From the NCBI GenBank assembly GCA_029532415.1, contig JAQOTA010000047.1, positions 2,666,001 to 2,730,000 of the forward strand: a stretch of DNA of 64,000 nt, given 5' to 3'. The notes beneath the pieces were generated by a model. It was not told the DNA's origin and ran no database searches. It was given only the letters and a program-made list of their open reading frames with translations. Numbering within the stretch: the first letter of the stretch is position 1; the number at the start of each line of letters is the position of its first letter. The stretch is from Marasmius tenuissimus. Taxonomy: Eukaryota > Basidiomycota > Agaricomycetes > Agaricales > Marasmiaceae. Both the position numbers and the translations under genes were made by a program. Below are positions 58,811 to 64,000 of this stretch, one piece after another.

Positions 58811-61800
58811 AAGACGGTTTTATGTAAGGCAGACTGAATCGACGTCATCTCTGCCAGCTTCCATATCTATTTCCAATCTAACTGTAGCAACTGTTGACCA
58901 ACACTCAATACATATTCCCGTATTTATAAAGATTGGAAATGGAAAATCCGTCGATACTGATGCACTTATAGATTCAGGAGCAGGAGGAACTTTCATCGAT
59001 CGAGAGTTCGTGGAAAAACACCAAATAAACACAAAACTACTCGAAAAACCGATCAAGGTATTCAACGTAGATGGAACCCGGAACAAGACCGGAATGATTT
59101 GCAGATCTGCTTCACTCGATGTCACAATAGGAGGAACAGAAATGCAAATTCAGTTTCTCGTTTCCGGATTAGGAAAGGAAGAAATAATTCTTGGACTCCC
59201 ATGGCTACGGAAATGAAATCCTCGGATCGATTGGGCAAAAGGTGCGTTATTTTTTTCGAAAAATCCATTAACGTTTCGAAGCAGGCAGGAAAGATCCGAT
59301 ATCAGTATCCAAACTTTTCAGGAACTCAAGGATCAAGTAACACCAGAGGTTTATATCAGAGCCAAGACAACGGTATCACAAGAATTAGTGCAAAAGGAAG
59401 ATCAGGGTAAAAAGTCTATTGAAGAACTAATTCCTGAATATCTTTCAGAATACAAAGAACGATTCGAGAAAAAGGCAGCAGAACGATTTCCCGAATCAAG
59501 AGCTTATGATCATGCAATAGACTTCAAACCAGGGTTTATGCCAACAGGATGTAAAATCTACCCTATGACGCCGAAAGAACAAGAATTACAAGATGAATTC
59601 TTGAAAGAAAACCTTTGAAAAGGGTATATCTGACCGTCCAAATCGCTGATGGCTTCTCCATTCTTTTTCGTGTCAAAGAAAGAACAGGGAGCCTTTCAAC
59701 CATGCCAAGACTACAGAAGACTAAATGAAGGGACGATTCGGAATACATATCCATTACCGCTAATCACTGATTTAATGGACAAGCTAAAAGGAGCAGCAAT
59801 ATTTTCAAAAATGGATCTCAGGAATGGATATAATAATATTCAGATCGAGGACGGAGATCAATGGAAGGCGGCATTCAAAACAAACAAAGGGTTGTACGAA
59901 CCCATGGTAATGTCTTTTGGACTCAGCAATTCTCCAGCTACATTCCAAGCCTTTATGGATGATATTTTTAGTGACATGATTGACGAAAGATGGATGGTGA
60001 TTTATATGGATAATATACTGATCTTCTCATCAGACAAGGAAATACACAAAATCCGAACAAAACGAGTCCTTCAAAGACTCAAGGAACATGACCTATACCT
60101 TAAACCAGAAAAGTGTAAGTTCGATGTGCAAGAAGTCGACTTTCTCGGAATGATTATTAGACCCGGAATCATTTCAATGGACCCGGTTAAACTTGCAGGA
60201 ATCAAAGAATGGAAAGAGCCAACAACGATGAAAGGGGTCAGATCTTTCTTGGGGTTTGGGAACTTCTACCGGAAATTCATTGGACGATATGTGGAGATTG
60301 CCAAACCATTGAACAATCTAACAAAAAAGGATACCAAATTCGAATGGAAGGAAGAGACTGATCGGGCGTTTGAATTACTAAAACAGAAATTTTTAGAAGA
60401 ACCAGTACTGTGGATGCCGGATGTAAATCGACCATTCGTGATAGAAGCCGATGCTTCCAAATGGGCAACAGGAGCAGTGCTAAAACAACAAGATGAACAC
60501 GGAGATTGGCACCCATGCGGGTATCTGTCACATTCATTCACTCCAACAGAACGAAACTACGAAATCTATGACCGAGAACTACTAGCGATAGTATGAGCAC
60601 TAGAAACCTGGCGACATTATCTCTTAGGATCGAAACATCCGACAACAGTACTATCAGATCACAAAAACTTCACCTATTTCTGATCACATCAGAAACTTAA
60701 TCGCTGGCAGGCTAGATGGGCTCTGTTCTTATCAGAGTTTGATCTAAAACTCATCCATGTACCGGGACATCGTATGGCACAGTCTGATGCATTATCAAGG
60801 AGAGAGGATCTAATACCGCCGGAAGACACCGACAACGAAGACATTATGATGTTACCAGACAAGTTATTCATGAACATAATCGATACGGAACTTCACAGCC
60901 TGGTAGCAGAGAAAACGATGGGAGATGATCTGATGAGTAATGCTGTGGAAGCCTTGAAAACGAAAGGAGCACCACCAATCAAGTCAGCATTATCAGATTG
61001 GAAAATCGAAGACGGACTTCTCTTTTTTATGGATAAATGCTATGTGCCGAAAGATGAGGAACTTAGAAGAAAGATAACAAAGAAATATCACGATCCACTT
61101 CACGCAGGACATCCAGGACAATACAACACTCTTGAACAAGTTAAACGCAATTACTGGTGGCCCGGGATATATTCTTACATAAAGAAATTTGTGGAAGGAT
61201 GCGCACTATGCCAACAAATGAAAATCAACACACATCCAACAAAGGCACCGTTAATGCCGATACCAGCACCGGAAAATGCATTGCCATTTACAAATCTCAC
61301 TATAATACAGATCTACCCGAAAACGACGGAGATGATTCCTTATTGGTCGTGGTCAACCATGGAGCTACAAAGGGGGTAATTTTAGCACCTTGTCGAAAAA
61401 CAATCGACGCGATAGGAGCAGCTAATCTTCTTCTCGACTATGTCTACAAGAGATTTGGACTACCTGACAAGATTATATCCGACAGAGATCCCAGATTTGC
61501 AGCCAATGCATTCAAAGAACTCGGAAAATTACTTGGAATAAAACTCTCCATGAGTATGGCATATCACCCACAAACGGATGGAGAAACAGAACGAGTTAAC
61601 CAAGAGGTGGAAGTCTATCTACGAATGTTCTGCGCTAGAAGACAACACGATTGGGAAAAGTATCTACCAACAGCAGAGTTCACTCACAACAATCAAATAC
61701 ATTCAGCCAGGAAACATTCCCCATTTTTCATTATGATGGGATACAATCCACAAGCAATTCCACCAATCATCAAAAAATCCAATGTTCCAAGTGCAGAAGC

Positions 61801-62299
61801 TGGACTCAATGATCTCAAGAAGGTCCGAGATGAAATGTTTGCATTACACGAACTTGCTCGACAAGTAATGATCAATCATACGCGGAACAAGTACGAACCA
61901 TTCAAAATTGGGCAAAGGGTTTGGTTAGAAGCAAAGAACATCAACTTCGGATACGAAACACAAAAGTTAGCACCAAAACAAGAAGAACCATTCAAAATCG
62001 AAGAAATTCTAGGACCAGTGACATATTGTCTGACACTGCCAGAACAATGGAAGATTCATCCAGTGTTTCACGCAAACCTCTTAACCCCATACAAGGAAAC
62101 GGAGGCATATGGAGAGAACTGGATGTACCCGCCACCTGATATCATAGACAGAGAAGAAGAATACAAAGTAGAATCGATCATCGATCATCGGCCAAAGAAG
62201 AAACCCCGTGAATACCTTGTCACTTGGGTAGGGGAACCATCCTCAGAAAACAAGTGGCTTACTGCCAAAGCTCTGAAGAACGCCAAAGAAACTCTTTAA
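58811..62299 (+). pseudogene. Pol of the Ty3/gypsy element, inactivated
   Basis: Domains in order: aspartic protease (ALIDSGAGGTFID), reverse transcriptase ([56 protein letters not shown]), RNase H ([19 protein letters not shown] to LSDHKNFTYF), integrase HHCC finger (HAGHPG..CALCQQ), integrase core (SDRDPRF; AYHPQTDGETERVNQ) and C-terminal chromodomain (EEYKVESIIDHRPKKKP; YLVTWVGEPSSENKWL). In-frame TGAs at 59214, 59616, 59631, 60594 and 60681, and a frameshift at about 61,300 in the integrase core just where the first catalytic Asp is expected. The RT box reads YMDN instead of YxDD. Pol is in a -1 frame relative to gag. It cannot encode a working enzyme. Confidence 0.93.
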
Positions 62300-62378
62300 G
62301 AGTATAAAGAGAAGAGACAAATTCGCTGAAGAAATCATCCAAATCACTTCCACTTATCTTCATAACAAATTTAACACT

Positions 62379-63497
62379 ATGGTCTCTGTCAACGCAGCAG
62401 CATCCACCTCACAAACTTACAAAACTCAACTCCGCACTGCACTTCATCAACGACTACCTCCACCACCAGCTTACCTTGACGATCCTCGAAACCCTGATTT
62501 CAACTTCCCTTCACACCAGCCTGTTAACAACAACTCCTCTCACGACGACATGCCTTCCCTTATAGACCGACTTCATTATCCTTCCTGAGCACTCCTTAAC
62601 CTCGCCAATGGCAACAACATCGAAGCAATACTCATGAACACCGACTATGACGAACTCATTACAGATCATCTCCAAAACCACAAACACCTCATTTTCTTTG
62701 CCCGTACCTTCCATGATCTACGATGGGAGCATACAAAACTAGTCGAGCATGTTCAAGGACTTCGAGAAAGCTTGGGAACATTAGCCGAAAACGCTCTCAA
62801 CTTTGGGATGCTTGAACAAATCAAGATTGGAGAAGAACATTGAATTACAGAAGAAACCAACAGAATTAACAAAGAGCAGGAGAGGAGACTCAAGGGGAAG
62901 ATGGTAGTAAAATAAGAACGAGAAGAAGGAGAAATTTCATCCACAGTACCCGAACCCTCCACAGCAGTAGAAACCGCTCCCATTCCTATTCCACCTCCTA
63001 TCATTACTGATCGAATGGTAGAAAATGTCATTGCATCAGCGATCGGACATTTACGGTATCGACCACCTCCAACTCAAACCACTGACCCGAGGCCGAATGC
63101 TTCCACACCCAATCAACAACGAAACCGTCCCAGAGGATCACAAGGAGGATCCCAGCGAAGCTCACAGTCCTCTACCAATTCATACCGCTCCGCACCAGTT
63201 CCCCTTCCTAACAGACCCAATCAACGACAAAATGTTAGAACACGAGTCAGACCATCGAGAAGACCCAATTCTCGAGACGCATGTTTCAACTGTAACGGAT
63301 TCGGACATTTCGCTCATTCCTGCAGTACATGGGTTTGCGACTACTGCAACCAACAATCTCCAGGGCATTATCCCTCTACATGCCCTCAACGACCTTTCCT
63401 ACAACCACGCCGACCTAACGCTCCTGACTCCGATTATGACAACGACTACGACGATGTCACGGCGTCTAACATTTGTGACAAACCAGTTCATTACTGA
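62379..63497 (+). pseudogene. Third reading frame of the element: double zinc-knuckle protein downstream of pol
   Basis: One frame of 373 codons from the ATG at 62379 to the TAA ending at 63497, interrupted by only three stops (TGA at 62586 and 62841, TAA at about 62,913). It begins 80 nt after the pol stop and ends 70 nt before the 3' LTR. Features: Pro-rich N-terminus (RLPPPPAYLDDPRNPDFN), an acidic/helical middle, a Pro/Thr region (VPEPSTAVETAPIPIPPP), a basic Arg/Ser/Asn/Gln-rich stretch, then two knuckles: CFNCNGFGHFAHSC and CDYCNQQSPGHYPSTC. It is not an envelope (no signal or membrane helix). A nucleic-acid-binding accessory protein is the natural guess. Whether it is element-encoded or a captured host piece is open. 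Confidence 0.75.
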
Positions 63498-63567
63498 TTG
63501 GTGGAGAATAGGATTTAGGATGGCTATGCGAAATTGAATGTGGACATTCAACATAACGACGGGGTTA

Positions 63568-63891
63568 TGTTACAGTTACGAAGGGGGTATATCATTTCTT
63601 TCATCTACAATATCTTATCTATGACTCTGATACATTTATTTATCTGATCACAGTGTTATTTATCAGATCACAGTATTCGCAGTAATTCGCAGTATGTACG
63701 CAGCCCCAGATCACAGTATTTACAACAGTTCGCAGTATGTACGCAGTTTCAGCTTTAGTATTTATACTTGTACAGTAGCAGGTCCTGCTCTTCATCTTGA
63801 CCTTACAACTCAATCTCACATTCACGACACCAGAACCAAGATAGGTCGATAACTCAGTATTGAGCTTACGTTGTGAGCACCAGTCATAACA
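63568..63891 (+). repeat. 3' LTR of the Ty3/gypsy element
   Basis: 324 bp, same ends as the 5' LTR. Eight differences from it by eye, six of them A/G transitions. No clear polypurine tract is seen directly upstream (sequence there is AACGACGGGGTTA). Confidence 0.95.
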
Positions 63892-63896
63892 CTCAG
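63892..63896. repeat. Target-site duplication CTCAG, right copy
   Basis: Directly abuts the 3' LTR end and matches 57201-57205. Confidence 0.9.
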
Positions 63897-63904
63897 TGCT
63901 CCAA

Positions 63905-63966
63905 TAGAGTCTAATAGAATTCTGAGCCAAACAAACGAAGGTTCTCAGAGCACGACCTCTGAAGAA
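63905..63966 (-). repeat. Inverted-repeat flank of the retrotransposon insertion, right
   Basis: The reverse complement begins TTCTTCAGAGGT and continues with GTTTGGCT and ATTCTATT as in 57121-57180, with small indels. Past it, to 64,000, nothing is recognised. Confidence 0.55.
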
Positions 63967-64000
63967 TTATATCCCCCCACAACGAGCAAAGGCTTTCAAC

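Larger units (their letters stand above)
57206..63891 (+). mobile_element. Complete Ty3/gypsy chromovirus-type LTR retrotransposon
   Basis: 6,686 bp bounded by two 324-bp LTRs and a CTCAG target duplication. Order: 5' LTR, self-complementary primer site, gag, pol (protease, reverse transcriptase, RNase H, integrase, chromodomain), an extra zinc-knuckle frame, 3' LTR. The pol order with integrase last, the chromodomain and the self-priming site place it near the Tf1/sushi chromoviruses. The LTRs differ at 8 of 324 positions by my alignment (about 2.5%). Pol and the third frame carry stops and one frameshift, so this copy is non-autonomous; gag is open. Confidence 0.95.

Noticed and set aside
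63537..63567. Polypurine tract before the 3' LTR
   Set aside because: The bases directly before the LTR (AACGACGGGGTTA) are too short and interrupted to call a tract.
1..64000. CRISPR array, bacterial operons, riboswitches or rRNA
   Set aside because: No regular direct repeats with spacers, no bacterial gene organisation and no rRNA-like sequence; genes are intron-rich and eukaryotic.

Overview
The window looks like nuclear DNA of an agaricomycete (mushroom-forming basidiomycete). Genes are split by many introns of about 50-60 nt. Several protein families are ones I associate with Agaricomycetes: a single-pass membrane protein with a Ser-Trp-Thr-Gly-Gly ectodomain motif, a protein opening with a 'FHNARHFSIHGGTF' motif, a DUF6533-like relic and etherase-like GSTs. 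tRNA-Ile genes carry introns, and there is a chromodomain Ty3/gypsy element. Species cannot be read from this.

Layout. 1-3.3 kb: a Tc1/mariner (DD34E) transposase cut by the left edge, a 532-bp MITE-like element, and gene-poor DNA. 3.3-14.4 kb: a direct segmental duplication of about 4.5 kb. Each unit holds a minus-strand single-pass membrane protein gene, a divergent plus-strand TatD-type hydrolase (Scn1-like) and a tRNA-Ile. In unit A the TatD gene and the tRNA are dead; in unit B they look intact. 16.0-18.2 kb: a decayed TatD tail and a third membrane-protein copy in the opposite orientation. 18.9-25.1 kb: no gene; a degenerate repeat whose copies run forward up to about 23.0 kb and backward after about 23.2 kb, with a 34-bp near-perfect inverted pair at the centre.

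26-51.7 kb is the gene-rich part: GATA zinc-finger factor (+), GH2 beta-mannosidase (-), sulfotransferase-like P-loop protein (-), two tandem GSTs (-), rhodanese (+), membrane-anchored GH76-like protein (-), tRNA-Ile (-), CAP/PR-1 secreted protein (-), MYND zinc-finger protein (+), DUF6533 pseudogene (+), single-pass membrane protein with a probable GC-AG intron (+), and a large agaricomycete-type protein of unknown function (-). I see no operon-like or biosynthetic cluster logic. Beta-mannosidase and the GH76-like protein could both act on mannans, but they are 6 kb apart with unrelated genes between.

53.7-63.9 kb is transposon territory: nested inverted repeats with a possible solo LTR, then a complete 6.7-kb Ty3/gypsy chromovirus (57,206-63,891) with 324-bp LTRs and a 5-bp CTCAG target-site duplication. 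It shows three things worth attention: a 15-nt primer-binding site exactly complementary to its own LTR (Tf1-type self-priming), an extra double-zinc-knuckle reading frame between pol and the 3' LTR, and inactivation mostly by TGA stops, several at expected Arg codons (CGA to TGA).

A cross-cutting observation: all five recognisable single-pass membrane proteins in the window end in a cytosolic tail with a PPxY motif (PPEY or PPHY), the type of motif bound by WW domains of Nedd4/Rsp5 ubiquitin ligases.
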